Assembly (NCBI RefSeq): GCF_000410875.1
Contig: NZ_AROI01000002.1
Coordinates: forward strand, 62,001-126,000
Length of the DNA stretch: 64,000 bases
Origin: Halopseudomonas pelagia CL-AP6
GTDB taxonomy: Bacteria; Pseudomonadota; Gammaproteobacteria; Pseudomonadales; Pseudomonadaceae
Direction: 5' to 3'
A model generated the notes under the pieces. That model worked only from the letters and a program-made list of their open reading frames with translations, did not search any database and was not told the DNA's origin. A program made the translations under genes and the position numbers. This document shows, piece by piece, positions 23,484 to 36,663 of this stretch (its first letter is position 1; each line of letters begins with the position of its first letter).

Positions 23484-23888
23484 ATGGACGCAAGAACGCC
23501 CAATAAAACCCCCTTCCACCGATTACCCTCTTTTCCGGTGTTAGTGGTTCAGGCTTGCGTAGCCTTGTTGGTAGCGCTGATTCTGTGGCTGATCCAGAAT
23601 CCTGTGGCCGGGTATTCCGGTCTTTTGGGTGGACTTGTTGCCTTGGTCCCCAATGCCTATTTTGCTTATCGGGTGTACCGCTACAGCGGAGCCCGATCGG
23701 CCCAGGCTATCGTCCGTGAATTCTATTCCGGCGAGGCTGGTAAAATAATATTGACCGCCGCACTCTTTGTGCTGGTGTGGGTAGGTGTAAAGCCGCTGGA
23801 GGCAACCGCAGTATTTGCCGGTTACCTCGCGGTACTGGCTGTTGGCGCCAGTGGCCTGCTCATAGTCAAACGTTTTCAAAAGCATTAG
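23484..23888 (+). CDS. atpI: ATP synthase protein I
   Basis: Small four-helix membrane protein that aids assembly of the c-ring. The 134 residues have hydrophobic segments at about 18-38, 45-62, 88-104 and 108-126. First gene of the atp operon, 12 bases before atpB. Confidence 0.9.
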   Translation: MDARTPNKTPFHRLPSFPVLVVQACVALLVALILWLIQNPVAGYSGLLGGLVALVPNAYFAYRVYRYSGARSAQAIVREFYSGEAGKIILTAALFVLVWVGVKPLEATAVFAGYLAVLAVGASGLLIVKRFQKH

Positions 23889-24755
<867 letters not shown>

Positions 24756-24802
24756 CGCACTCGAACCCTGTTCAATCAACCAACCTTGAACTGCAACCTT
24801 GA

Positions 24803-25057
<255 letters not shown>

Positions 25058-25059
25058 TT

Positions 25060-25107
25060 CAGATGACTGATCTCCGGTAAACCTTGGTTTGCCGGACCTA
25101 TCATCTG
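25060..25107 (+). promoter_or_regulatory. Large intercistronic hairpin between atpE and atpF
   Basis: The outer stem CAGATGA/TCATCTG and inner stem TCCGGTAAACC/GGTTTGCCGGA make a long imperfect hairpin with no T-run. It sits just behind atpE, whose product is needed in many more copies than other subunits. A role in 3'-end stabilisation or partial termination is inferred. Confidence 0.6.
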
Positions 25108-25152
25108 GATCAAGAGATCCGGGACTCAACGAATAGCACGAGGTAAATCGCT

Positions 25153-25623
25153 GTGAATATTAATCTGACGCTGTTTGGTCAAACGATTGCCTTCGCTATT
25201 TTTGTCTGGTTTTGCATGAAGTTTGTCTGGCCGCCGATCACGGCAGCCATGGCAGAGCGCCAGAAAAAAATCGCTGAAGGTCTGGACGCGGCTGGCCGCG
25301 CCCAGCGTGACCTTGACCTGGCCCAAGAGAAAGCTTCCCAGACCCTGCGTGAAACCAAGGAACAGGCTACTCAGATCATCGAGCAAGCCAACAAGGGTGC
25401 CAACCTCATTGTTGAGGAAGCTAAAGAGCTGGCCCGTTCTGAAGGTGAACGTCTGATCACCGCCGCCAAGGCTGAGATCGAACAGGAAGTGAATCGCGCC
25501 AAGGATGACCTTCGGGCCCAGGTGGCCGTATTGGCCGTTCGGGGCGCTGAGCAAATTCTGGGGTCGGAAATCGACGCCAAGGCGCACAGTGAGCTGGTCA
25601 ATAAATTGGCCTCACAACTCTAA
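25153..25623 (+). CDS. atpF: F1Fo ATP synthase subunit b
   Basis: Peripheral-stalk subunit. The 156 residues have a GTG start, one N-terminal membrane helix (about 5-25, ending [10 protein letters not shown]) and a long charged helix (REKIAEG to the end) that dimerises and reaches F1. Confidence 0.97.
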   Translation: MNINLTLFGQTIAFAIFVWFCMKFVWPPITAAMAERQKKIAEGLDAAGRAQRDLDLAQEKASQTLRETKEQATQIIEQANKGANLIVEEAKELARSEGERLITAAKAEIEQEVNRAKDDLRAQVAVLAVRGAEQILGSEIDAKAHSELVNKLASQL

Positions 25624-25635
25624 GCGAGGCGAGCT

Positions 25636-26172
25636 ATGGCTACTATCAATACGCTAGCTCGGCCTTACGCAAAAGCAGCTTTTGAACACGCTTCTGCTGC
25701 CGGTGGTCTGGATGCCTGGTCTGGCATGCTGGCCCTGGCAGCAGCGGCCGTTCAGGATGAGGCTTTTGCCGCGAGGATGCGTAATCCCGGTTTGACCGAG
25801 GAACGCAAGGCCGACGACCTGCTCATGGTGTGCGAAGGTCATGTGGACGACGCTTTCGGCAATTTTGTCCGGACGCTGTCAGAGCATGACCGTTTGCCCT
25901 TGATCCCGGTTATTGCCGAGCTCTATGAGCAACACAAGGCAGAACATGATCGTAGCGTGGCAGTCGAGGTGGAATCCGCCTTTGAGCTGAGCGACGATCA
26001 ACAGAAAACGCTGGCAACCGCTCTTTCCAAGCGGTTAGACCGGACAGTAACTCCTCATGTGACCATCAACCCGGCCTTGATCGGCGGTGTGTTGATTCGT
26101 GCGGGTGACTTGGTCATCGACGGTTCGGTCCGCGGCAAGCTGGATAAGCTGGCCGAGGCGTTGAAATCCTGA
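25636..26172 (+). CDS. atpH: F1Fo ATP synthase subunit delta
   Basis: Links the peripheral stalk to the top of F1. The 178 residues begin with the family pattern ARPYAKAAFEHA and end with the conserved GGVLIRAGDLVIDGSVRGKL. Twelve bases after atpF. Confidence 0.97.
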   Translation: MATINTLARPYAKAAFEHASAAGGLDAWSGMLALAAAAVQDEAFAARMRNPGLTEERKADDLLMVCEGHVDDAFGNFVRTLSEHDRLPLIPVIAELYEQHKAEHDRSVAVEVESAFELSDDQQKTLATALSKRLDRTVTPHVTINPALIGGVLIRAGDLVIDGSVRGKLDKLAEALKS

Positions 26173-26187
26173 TTTGAGGGACATGGC

Positions 26188-27732
<1,545 letters not shown>

Positions 27733-27806
27733 GCCGAGCGCGGGGCATGATTCGATCATGTCCCGCATCGTGCGATCTGGCCTCGGGCTAACCTGAAAGG
27801 TGAGAC

Positions 27807-28670
27807 ATGGCAGGCGCAAAAGAGATACGCGGTAAAATTTCGAGTATCAAAAGTACTCAGAAGATCACCAGCGCCATGGAGAAAGTGGCGGTCAGCAAGA
27901 TGCGCAGAGCACAACAGCGCATGGCCTCCAGCCGTCCCTACGCTGAACGTATCCGTCAGGTCATTGGCCATTTGGCCAATGCCAACCCCGAATATCGTCA
28001 CCCGTTCATGCAAGAGCGTGAAGTCAAACGGGTCGGCTATATCGTGGTCAGTACGGATCGGGGTCTTTGCGGTGGTTTGAACACTAACCTGTTCAAGGCG
28101 CTGGTACAAAACATGAAAGAGTGGCGTGACCGTAACGTCGAGACCGAGCTGTGCGTGATTGGCAGCAAGGGCGCCGCGTTTTTTCGCAGTTATGGCGGTA
28201 ACGTTGTCGCAGCGATCAGTCACCTGGGCGAGCAGCCCTCGTTGAATGATCTGATCGGTAGCGTCAAGGTCATGCTCGATGGTTATCAGGAAGGTCGTAT
28301 TGACCGTTTGTACCTGGTGTCCAATGCCTTTGTGAACACCATGGTGCAAACGCCCAAGGTTGAACAATTGATCCCGCTGGTTCCGGCTGACAGAGCGGAA
28401 CTCAAGGGGCATTGGGACTATGTGTATGAGCCTGACGCCAACGAGCTGCTCGATGGCTTGTTGACCCGTTATATCGAGTCGCAAGTGTATCAGGCAGTGA
28501 TCGAAAACAACGCCAGCGAACAGGCGGCACGGATGATCGCAATGAAAAGCGCGACCGACAATGCAGGGGACATCATCGATAGCCTGCAGCTTATTTACAA
28601 CAAAGCTCGTCAGTCTGCGATCACCCAGGAAATTTCGGAAATCGTCGGCGGCGCCGCCGCAGTCTCGTGA
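27807..28670 (+). CDS. atpG: F1Fo ATP synthase subunit gamma
   Basis: Central rotor shaft of F1. The 287 residues have the N-terminal coiled coil ([19 protein letters not shown]) and the matching C-terminal one ([19 protein letters not shown]). Confidence 0.97.
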   Translation: MAGAKEIRGKISSIKSTQKITSAMEKVAVSKMRRAQQRMASSRPYAERIRQVIGHLANANPEYRHPFMQEREVKRVGYIVVSTDRGLCGGLNTNLFKALVQNMKEWRDRNVETELCVIGSKGAAFFRSYGGNVVAAISHLGEQPSLNDLIGSVKVMLDGYQEGRIDRLYLVSNAFVNTMVQTPKVEQLIPLVPADRAELKGHWDYVYEPDANELLDGLLTRYIESQVYQAVIENNASEQAARMIAMKSATDNAGDIIDSLQLIYNKARQSAITQEISEIVGGAAAVS

Positions 28671-30095
<1,425 letters not shown>

Positions 30096-30100
30096 TGCTA

Positions 30101-30120
30101 GCGCCCGCGCAAGCGGGCGC
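30101..30120 (+). promoter_or_regulatory. GC hairpin between atpD and atpC
   Basis: GCGCCCGC, loop GCAA, GCGGGCGC: a perfect 8-bp stem with a GNRA tetraloop, no T-run, 18 bases before atpC. Probably an RNA stability or processing element. Confidence 0.65.
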
Positions 30121-30137
30121 AGAATCGAGGCAATGAC

Positions 30138-30581
30138 ATGGCTATGACAGTGCACTGCGATATCGTCAGCGCGGAAGAAGAGCTGTTTTCGGGTCTGGCT
30201 ACGATGGTCGTCGCACACGGCAACATGGGTGATCTGGGTATTCTGCCCGGTCACACGCCGTTGCTCACCGACCTCAAGCCTGGCCCGGTTCGGGTGATCA
30301 AGCAGGATGGCAGTGAGGAAGTGTTCTACATTTCCGGCGGCTTCCTGGAGATCCAGCCGAGCATGGTCAAGGTGCTTGCCGACACGGCTATCCGTGCTGG
30401 TGACATCGACGAAGCGTCTGCAATTGAAGCGAAAAAGGCCGCTGAAAAGGCCTTGAGCGAGAAGGGATCCGAGTTTGATTACGGTTCCGCTTCTGCGCGT
30501 CTTGCTGAAGCTGCGGCACAGCTGCGTACCGTGCAGGAACTGCGCAAGAAATACGGCGGACCGGCGTTCAACAATCGCTGA
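30138..30581 (+). CDS. atpC: F1Fo ATP synthase subunit epsilon
   Basis: Rotor subunit that inhibits ATP hydrolysis. The 147 residues comprise a beta-sandwich ([30 protein letters not shown]) and a helical C-terminal hairpin. Last gene of the operon, followed by a terminator. Confidence 0.96.
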   Translation: MAMTVHCDIVSAEEELFSGLATMVVAHGNMGDLGILPGHTPLLTDLKPGPVRVIKQDGSEEVFYISGGFLEIQPSMVKVLADTAIRAGDIDEASAIEAKKAAEKALSEKGSEFDYGSASARLAEAAAQLRTVQELRKKYGGPAFNNR

Positions 30582-30594
30582 GTTCGTTTGCAAT

Positions 30595-30623
30595 AAAAAA
30601 GGCAGCCTTGGCTGCCTTTTTTA
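30595..30623 (+). terminator. Terminator of the atp operon
   Basis: AAAAAAGGCAGCC, loop TT, GGCTGCCTTTTTT: a textbook rho-independent terminator. A run of TTCCAGC-like repeats follows (30627-30657). Confidence 0.92.
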
Positions 30624-30698
30624 TTGCTTCCAGCTTCCAGCTTCCCGTTTCCAGCTTTGCTATCATCTACCCACTCTTAAGCAACCACGGTTCACACT

Positions 30699-32063
30699 AT
30701 GATATTGGATATCGTCATCCTCGCCGCCGGTCAGGGCACTCGTATGCGCTCAGCACTGCCCAAAGTGCTTCACCCGGTAGCAGGCAAACCTATGCTTGGG
30801 CATGTGATTGACTGCGCAAGGGCACTGGCACCTCGGCGGATCCACGTGGTCATTGGCCACGGTGCGGACAAGGTGCGCGAGACCTTGGCGGCGGACGATA
30901 TCAACTGGGTGGTGCAGAGCGAACAGCTCGGTACCGGGCATGCGGTCGCACAGGCGTTACCTGACATCACCGATGCCGACCAGATACTGGTGCTGTACGG
31001 CGACGTTCCGCTGCTGCGCGCTGAGACCCTTCAGCGATTGAGTACCCAGGCTGGCGTCCAGGCGTTGGGCTTGCTGACGGTCACCATGGCCGATCCTACC
31101 GGTTATGGGCGCATCGTCCGTAGCCCTGGCGGGGCGGTAGAAGCCATTGTCGAGCAAAAAGATGCCAGCGCAGAACATCTGCTGATCACCGAAGGCAATA
31201 CCGGCATTATGGCGTTGCCGGGCAACCAAGCGGCCCAATGGCTGTCCAGCTTGTCCAACGACAATGCCCAGGGCGAATATTATCTGACCGATGTCGTGGC
31301 GCTGGCAGTCAGTCACAAGGTACCGGTCGAGGTGGCACAGCCGTTGGATGAACTCGAGGTGATGGGTGCGAATAACCGTCAGCAGCTGTCGGTGCTTGAG
31401 CGTGCCTGGCAACAACGCGAAGGCCTGCGCTTGATGAGCGAAGGCGTGACCCTAGCGGATCCGGCGCGCGTTGACGTGCGCGGCAATGTCACCGTCGGGC
31501 GGGATATCTTTATGGATATCAATGTTGTGCTTGAAGGCGACGTCAACATTGGTGACAACGTCGAAATTGGCCCGCATTGCGTCATACGTAACAGTAGTAT
31601 CGCCGCAGGCACGGTAATCAAGGCCTTCAGCCATATTGATGGTGCGCAAGTGGGCGAGGATTGCGATATTGGTCCTTATGCGCGGCTGCGTCCCGGCACT
31701 CGTATGCAAACAGGCGCGAAGATCGGTAATTTTGTCGAAACCAAAAAGGCCGATATCGGCGCGGGTTCGAAGATCAATCACTTGTCCTACGTCGGAGACG
31801 CGGTAGTAGGTGCGCAGGTCAATATTGGTGCAGGCACTATTACCTGTAACTATGACGGTGTTAACAAATTCGTCACACGTATTGGCGACGGTGTTTTTGT
31901 TGGCTCGAACACTGCGTTGGTGGCGCCTGTCAGCATTGGTGCCGGTGCAACCACAGCGGCGGGCTCGACGCTGACCCAGGATGTCCCGGCGCAGGCACTG
32001 GCGGTGGGCCGTGCGAGACAGAAGAATATTGAAGGCTGGAAGCGTCCGAGCAAAAAGAGCTGA
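30699..32063 (+). CDS. glmU: Bifunctional UDP-N-acetylglucosamine pyrophosphorylase / glucosamine-1-phosphate N-acetyltransferase
   Basis: Makes UDP-GlcNAc for peptidoglycan and LPS. The 454 residues form an N-terminal uridyltransferase domain ([13 protein letters not shown], about 1-225) and a C-terminal left-handed beta-helix acetyltransferase of hexapeptide repeats (to about 445). In many pseudomonads glmS follows; here a methyltransferase gene follows instead. Confidence 0.97.
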   Translation: MILDIVILAAGQGTRMRSALPKVLHPVAGKPMLGHVIDCARALAPRRIHVVIGHGADKVRETLAADDINWVVQSEQLGTGHAVAQALPDITDADQILVLYGDVPLLRAETLQRLSTQAGVQALGLLTVTMADPTGYGRIVRSPGGAVEAIVEQKDASAEHLLITEGNTGIMALPGNQAAQWLSSLSNDNAQGEYYLTDVVALAVSHKVPVEVAQPLDELEVMGANNRQQLSVLERAWQQREGLRLMSEGVTLADPARVDVRGNVTVGRDIFMDINVVLEGDVNIGDNVEIGPHCVIRNSSIAAGTVIKAFSHIDGAQVGEDCDIGPYARLRPGTRMQTGAKIGNFVETKKADIGAGSKINHLSYVGDAVVGAQVNIGAGTITCNYDGVNKFVTRIGDGVFVGSNTALVAPVSIGAGATTAAGSTLTQDVPAQALAVGRARQKNIEGWKRPSKKS

Positions 32064-32080
32064 TATAAGGTGTTTCCAGC

Positions 32081-32104
32081 TCCAGCCGGACCTACCCGGC
32101 TGGA
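32081..32104 (+). terminator. Hairpin after glmU
   Basis: TCCAGCCGG pairs perfectly with CCGGCTGGA around a 6-base loop. No T-run, so termination is uncertain. Confidence 0.45.
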
Positions 32105-32106
32105 CC

Positions 32107-32134
32107 GTGACACCCGAGGAAATTGGTCTATATT
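32107..32134 (+). promoter_or_regulatory. Possible promoter of the cfa-type gene
   Basis: GTGACA, 16-base spacer, TATATT. cfa genes are often under stationary-phase control; whether this promoter is RpoS-type cannot be told. Confidence 0.35.
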
Positions 32135-32182
32135 AAGGAGGGGAACGCGGGGCGCGAAATCTGGACTATTTGGAGGGTGGGT

Positions 32183-33376
32183 ATGCTAAGGCAACTTTAC
32201 GAGACCTTGAGCAAGCTGAAACTACCTTTGCGGATTATGCTTTCCGGAGGGCCCACCCTGGATCTGGGGCCAGAGCCGAAAGTGACCTTGGAAATTATTG
32301 ACCCCCTTCTGCTCAATGACCTGCGTCAACCCAGCCTGGATAAGCTGGGCGAAGCCTATATCGATAAGCGCATGGAGGTGCGCGGCCCGATCATGCAAGT
32401 GGTCGAGATAGCCGATCGTCTGAGTAAGGGATTGCTGGGTGATCGCAGCGACCCAGTCAAACCGCGCACTGCACATGATAAAGCCATGGACGCAGAGGCC
32501 ATTGCCTACCATTATGATCTCTCTAATGACTTCTACGCACTTTGGCTTGATCCTGAGATGCTTTACTCCTGCGCGTACTTTCGAGATTCTGAGCACGACA
32601 GCCTGGCCCAGGCGCAGATCAACAAGCTGGATCATATATGCCGCAAGCTACGGCTCCAGCCCGGAGAGCGGCTGCTGGACGTAGGCTGTGGTTGGGGAGG
32701 CTTAGCGCGTCATGCGGCCCAGCATTACGGCGTCAGCGTCTACGGCATCACTTTGAGCAAAGAGCAACTGGTTCTGGCGCGGGAGAAAAATGCCGCCGCC
32801 GGGCTTGGCGAGGCGATCGAGTTGCAGTTGCAAGATTACCGGGATCTACCGGGCCGCGAGAATTTCGATAAAGTGGTCAGTGTTGGCATGTTTGAGCATG
32901 TTGGACAGGCCAATCTGGATACCTATTTCAAAGTGCTGCACGATCAGGTCAAACCGGGTGGACTGGTGATGAACCACGGCATTACCGCCAAGCACGTGGA
33001 TGGCCGACCGGTGAGCCGGGGTGCGGGTACTTTTATCGGGCGTTACGTCTTTCCGCATGGCGAGTTGCCGCATTTATCCACCGCGATTGCCAGTATGAGT
33101 GAGCAGGGCCTGGAGGTGGTCGATGTGGAAAGCCTGCGTTTGCATTATGCCCGGACTCTTGAGCACTGGAGCGACAACCTCGAAGCTCGGCTTGAGGAGG
33201 CGAGGGCATTGGTGCCCGATAAAACGTTACGAATCTGGAGAGTCTATCTGGCTGGCTGTGCTTACGGCTTTCGCAAGAACTGGATCAATATTCACCAAAT
33301 TCTTGCCGTTAAGCCATTTCCTGACGGGCACCACAATATGCCGTGGACGCGTGAAGATATCTATTTTTCGGGGTGA
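32183..33376 (+). CDS. Cyclopropane-fatty-acyl-phospholipid synthase family methyltransferase
   Basis: SAM-dependent methyltransferase, probably converting unsaturated phospholipid acyl chains to cyclopropane forms. ATG 32183 is preceded by GGAGGG and gives 397 residues (MLRQLYETLSKLKLPL). The N-terminal lipid-binding region is followed by the Cfa motif AYHYDLSNDFYALWLDPEM, SAM motif LDVGCGWGGLARHAA and a C-terminal GCAYGFRKNWINIHQ block. A Cfa role is likely, but other lipid methyltransferases of this family exist. Confidence 0.88.
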   Translation: MLRQLYETLSKLKLPLRIMLSGGPTLDLGPEPKVTLEIIDPLLLNDLRQPSLDKLGEAYIDKRMEVRGPIMQVVEIADRLSKGLLGDRSDPVKPRTAHDKAMDAEAIAYHYDLSNDFYALWLDPEMLYSCAYFRDSEHDSLAQAQINKLDHICRKLRLQPGERLLDVGCGWGGLARHAAQHYGVSVYGITLSKEQLVLAREKNAAAGLGEAIELQLQDYRDLPGRENFDKVVSVGMFEHVGQANLDTYFKVLHDQVKPGGLVMNHGITAKHVDGRPVSRGAGTFIGRYVFPHGELPHLSTAIASMSEQGLEVVDVESLRLHYARTLEHWSDNLEARLEEARALVPDKTLRIWRVYLAGCAYGFRKNWINIHQILAVKPFPDGHHNMPWTREDIYFSG

Positions 33377-33416
33377 ATGCTGGGCTTGCGAATCAATTGC
33401 TAAGTAGGCAGATTGA

Positions 33417-33444
33417 TATCACAGCGCTGCAGGTGGCTGTGATA
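33417..33444 (+). terminator. Hairpin after the cfa-type gene
   Basis: TATCACAGC and GCTGTGATA form a perfect 9-bp inverted repeat with a 10-base loop; only a weak T-rich tail follows. Confidence 0.45.
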
Positions 33445-33485
33445 CATTTGTTGCGCTTTCACCTGATTTGCACTGGAGACCAGGC

Positions 33486-34358
33486 GTGACCTTGATACCC
33501 CTTACAGAACAAGAAGTCAGCGTGGGTAAACCGTTGCAGTGGGACCTTCTTGACGCTAAGGGCAGTGTTCTGATGGAGCAGTCGCGCATTATCGATAGTG
33601 AGCCGCTGTTGGCTCAGTTATTGAAGATGGGTCTCTATCGAGCAGCACCCGAGCGCAACGCCGCAGAAGAAAAGCTCGACGTGGCTGGCAATGGTGCGGC
33701 TTCAGAAGTCCAGATCTCCAGCTTGTCACAAATCCAACTGGCGCCCGGCGATTTGGTGCAGCTACAGACGCTCCACCCGACTCACGCAGAGCGGTATCAG
33801 GTCCGGATGATCGGATTTTATGCACCCGTCAGCCTGATGGTGACCTCTCCGACGGTCCAGGGTCGCCTGGTGTTTGTTAAGGAAGGGCAGCAGTTTCTGG
33901 TCCGCGGATTTGTTGGCAAGGATGCGGTCGCTTACAAAACGCGGGTGATCAAATCGAATCTGGCGCCATTCCCCTATCTGCATCTGGCCTATCCGGAAAC
34001 CGTGCAGTCCATGCGCATCCGCGGCTCGTCGCGAGTGTCCGTGGAGCTGGTCACGGCAGTGAGTGGCCCCGCCGGTCAGGCATCAGCCAAGATAGTCGAC
34101 CTTAGCTGCGGTGGTGCACGAATGATGTCACCCAGGCCGGTCGCCGAGAAGGGTGATGATGTGAAGCTCTCATTCCGTATTAACCCTTCGGGCCTGGATG
34201 TGTACCTGACCATTAATGCCAAGGTTCGCGCGGTGAGCTGTGATGAAACGGCCAATAGTCAGGTGGCCACTGGCGTCGAGTTTGTTGATCTGAATGAACA
34301 GGACAGGCTGTACCTGACCAATATGGTTTACCAGAATTTGTTGAAGGATAACTTATGA
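33486..34358 (+). CDS. PilZ-domain cyclic-di-GMP receptor (YcgR-like)
   Basis: Two-domain c-di-GMP effector. GTG 33486 has GGAG seven bases upstream and yields 290 residues. An N-terminal YcgR-type domain covers about 70-175. The C-terminal PilZ domain has the RxxxR motif (RGSSR) and the DxSxxG motif (DLSCGG), both needed to bind c-di-GMP. Such proteins usually control motility or surface attachment. It is translationally coupled (ATGA) to the next gene. Confidence 0.85.
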   Translation: MTLIPLTEQEVSVGKPLQWDLLDAKGSVLMEQSRIIDSEPLLAQLLKMGLYRAAPERNAAEEKLDVAGNGAASEVQISSLSQIQLAPGDLVQLQTLHPTHAERYQVRMIGFYAPVSLMVTSPTVQGRLVFVKEGQQFLVRGFVGKDAVAYKTRVIKSNLAPFPYLHLAYPETVQSMRIRGSSRVSVELVTAVSGPAGQASAKIVDLSCGGARMMSPRPVAEKGDDVKLSFRINPSGLDVYLTINAKVRAVSCDETANSQVATGVEFVDLNEQDRLYLTNMVYQNLLKDNL

Positions 34359-34843
34359 TCCGAGCGGCATGGAAGCGCGGGTTTGCGGCCTTGCTATTGG
34401 CGACCATGCTGGTAACCACCGCATTTGCTCAGACGTCGACCATGACCGAGGGGGAATGGTGGGATATACAGCTAGCGCAAGAGACGTTTCGCCTGCAGCG
34501 TGTAGCTGACCCGGACAGCCGCCGCCAAGGGCTGATGGGGCGTGAGTTGGCGGCGGACGAAGGGATGCTGTTTGATTTCCCAGCGGGCACAGTGCCTGCT
34601 ATCTGGATGCGCAATATGCGTATCAGCCTTGATCTGGTGTATGTCGATGACGATGGCCACATCGCCAATATTTTCTCCGCCGTACCCCCTTGCCACAGCA
34701 TGCCCTGTGCTATTTATCGTGCAGACAGGGCACTACGCTTTGTGCTCGAACTGCCAGCCGGTACGGCTGGTCGGCTGAGATTGATGGGCGGACAGAAATT
34801 GCAGATGGATGAGCTACTGGCCCTGCCAGTGCCCTCGGAGTAA
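34355..34843 (+). CDS. DUF192 family exported protein
   Basis: Member of the DUF192 family of unknown function. The 162 residues start with a signal peptide (hydrophobic to about residue 24, ending TAFAQ). Family motifs follow: QGLMGRELAADEGMLFDF, WMRNMRISLDLVYVD and LELPAGTA. It overlaps the PilZ gene by four bases. No function is established. Confidence 0.85.
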   Translation: MIRAAWKRGFAALLLATMLVTTAFAQTSTMTEGEWWDIQLAQETFRLQRVADPDSRRQGLMGRELAADEGMLFDFPAGTVPAIWMRNMRISLDLVYVDDDGHIANIFSAVPPCHSMPCAIYRADRALRFVLELPAGTAGRLRLMGGQKLQMDELLALPVPSE

Positions 34844-34850
34844 CGATTGC

Positions 34851-35210
34851 TCAGGGTGTCTCCCAACGCCCGTTGCTAATATTTTCGCAATAGGCCTTGA
34901 GCACCGGTGCATCATCTGCGTCGCTGTAATAGTGAATTGCCTGTTCATAGGCCACGCCCAGAGATTTGGCCCCCCTGCAAATACCGTATGCGCCCGCTGG
35001 GCATGCTTCGGTGAAGGCGATCTCAAAGCTGCGATCAGGGATCTGCGGTTGGCAAAAACTCTGATTGAACAGCGACGGCGGTATGCTGATATTTTGCTGA
35101 CACATGCGAATAGGCAGTTGGTCATCGTTAGAGGTGATTACGCAGGCCGAGGCCAACGCCTGAGTGCTGAACAGAGCGATGACCGACAGGCTGAGGTATT
35201 TTAGGCTCAT
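34851..35210 (-). CDS. Secreted cysteine-rich hypothetical protein
   Basis: Not recognised. ATG 35210 gives 119 residues with a signal peptide (MSLKYLSLSVIALFSTQALA) and six cysteines in the mature part, suggesting disulfides in the periplasm. The ribosome-binding site is weak. Convergent with the DUF192 gene, 7 bases apart. Confidence 0.7.
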   Translation of the reverse strand: MSLKYLSLSVIALFSTQALASACVITSNDDQLPIRMCQQNISIPPSLFNQSFCQPQIPDRSFEIAFTEACPAGAYGICRGAKSLGVAYEQAIHYYSDADDAPVLKAYCENISNGRWETP

Positions 35211-35256
35211 GGTGTGCGCCAAGTAGAAGAAAGTAAGCCATTGGTAGCCCGTTACC

Positions 35257-36237
35257 TTAATCGCTGTTTATGACCGCTCGCAAGCCCTGCTCCAGAACAA
35301 GCCGGTCTGGACGCTGGGCAGTAATCAGCTCAATGCGGTTGTCCTGTTGCCAATCGCTGCGCTGCCAGCGAATAGGCTCCGCTGGCAAAGCATTGAAAGA
35401 TCGCCAACCCTCCGCGCTACGTACTACTCCTTTCGCACGCAGCCAAGGGTGCGTAAGCAGCCACGTCTGCAATGCCGCCAGGTCAAATACCTGATCAGGG
35501 TGTATTTGCCAACCAATACTGTGATGCTCACCGGCTGCCTGGCTATGACAATGCCAGTCTGCAGTACTGCGCCATAGCGGGGGGAGCGTCGGCACGGAAG
35601 AGGCTGGAGGCATCGCGGTATGCGTGTGAGTCACTTGGGCTTGTCGAAGAGGCAGGCTGTCGAGTCGGATATCGGCTTGTTCACACCACAATTTGTCGCA
35701 CGTAGGCAGTCGCGCCTCCAGCGTCTGCTTGGCGGTGCTATCCAGGCGTGCGGACTTGTTCAGCAGCAGTAAACCGGCCTGGGGCAAAGCCAACTGCTGG
35801 GCCTCAGGTAGCGGCGTGCCCTGGGCCATCTTGTTGGCGTCGAGCACCATCACCAAGGGTTGCAGGTTCAGTATGCCCAACCAGGGCGGCGCGCTCAGTT
35901 GCTGCAGCAACTGGAGCGGATGGCCGAGGCCCGATGTCTCGATAAATAGCCTGGTGGGGCGTCCTTTACGCAGGAGCCGGTTCAGTCCTACCTGAAAGGG
36001 CACACCATTGACGCAACAAAGGCAGCCACCTGGTACCTCGGCCAGCGCCACCCCTTCGGCATCCTGTTGCAGTAGCGCCGCATCAATGCCGATCTGGCCA
36101 AATTCGTTGATTAATATCGCCCAACGCTCATGCGGCGGCCGCTGGCGCATCAACTGCTTCAGCAGCGTGGTTTTACCCGCACCCAGAGGGCCGGCGATAA
36201 GGTGGGTAGGGATATCTTGAATCATGCCGCCCAGCAT
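35257..36237 (-). CDS. CobW/P47K family metal-binding GTPase
   Basis: G3E-family GTPase (CobW/YjiA/ZNG1 type), probably a metallochaperone for zinc or cobalt. The 326 residues carry Walker A GPLGAGKT (16-23) and the metal-binding GCLCC (71-75). A NEFGQIGID switch and a C-terminal CobW_C-like region (SIGWQIHPDQVFD onward) are present. A later start at 36225 is possible. A parS-like site lies directly upstream. Confidence 0.85.
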   Translation of the reverse strand: MLGGMIQDIPTHLIAGPLGAGKTTLLKQLMRQRPPHERWAILINEFGQIGIDAALLQQDAEGVALAEVPGGCLCCVNGVPFQVGLNRLLRKGRPTRLFIETSGLGHPLQLLQQLSAPPWLGILNLQPLVMVLDANKMAQGTPLPEAQQLALPQAGLLLLNKSARLDSTAKQTLEARLPTCDKLWCEQADIRLDSLPLRQAQVTHTHTAMPPASSVPTLPPLWRSTADWHCHSQAAGEHHSIGWQIHPDQVFDLAALQTWLLTHPWLRAKGVVRSAEGWRSFNALPAEPIRWQRSDWQQDNRIELITAQRPDRLVLEQGLRAVINSD

Positions 36238-36263
36238 AAAGGTTGCTGCTGGTTGTCACCAGA

Positions 36264-36279
36264 GGTTCCACGTGGAACC
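36264..36279. promoter_or_regulatory. parS: parS-like site 3
   Basis: GGTTCCACGTGGAACC: the 14-bp core GTTCCACGTGGAAC is exact and the outermost pair differs from consensus (G/C in place of T/A). Intergenic, about 22 kb from oriC on the other arm from the recF sites. Confidence 0.85.
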
Positions 36280-36315
36280 TGCCAGTACGGGGTTGGAGGC
36301 GGCATCAGCGCAGTC

Positions 36316-36663
36316 TCAGGGTTGGATCAGTCCTGACTGCAAGCGCTTGGGCAGTTTGGTCACGACTAATTGATGTGATCGACGAAGCAGCTGGCGCAGC
36401 TCTGCGTCCTCCAGCCTATAGGGGTAATCCAGGCTGACCCAATGGGCTCGGGCCAGATAAGGCGCGGGATGAAAACCAGGTCTATCACAAAATCCGAGGA
36501 AAACGTCATCATCTACTTTGAACGCGCAGCTATTGTTGCTTAAGTCGATGAGAGCGAACATTTTGGTAGCAGCCACGGAAAAAACGCGATTCTGGCCCCA
36601 TTTGAGGTCCTCCCGCACAGCTGGCAGGCTGAGGCAAAAATGCGTGAGTTGCGCGGCGTTCAT
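36316..36663 (-). CDS. MmcQ/YjbR family protein
   Basis: Small cyY-fold protein (115 residues) of the MmcQ/YjbR family, possibly DNA-binding; the role is unknown. The family pattern is LSLPAVREDLKWGQ, KMFALI, FKVDDD and WVSLDYP. Its start overlaps the stop of the DUF3301 gene by four bases, so the two are coupled. Confidence 0.85.
   Translation of the reverse strand: MNAAQLTHFCLSLPAVREDLKWGQNRVFSVAATKMFALIDLSNNSCAFKVDDDVFLGFCDRPGFHPAPYLARAHWVSLDYPYRLEDAELRQLLRRSHQLVVTKLPKRLQSGLIQP

Noticed and set aside
30627-30657. TTCCAGC-rich stretch after the atp terminator as a CRISPR-like or operator array
   Set aside because: Irregular units of 7-10 bases without spacers; similar AGCTTCCAGC/AGCTTGCAGC strings occur in several gaps here (3170, 44200, 47531) and look like common intergenic filler.
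32064-32182. Expected glmS downstream of glmU
   Set aside because: No glmS sequence is present; the next gene is a lipid methyltransferase, so glmS must be elsewhere.
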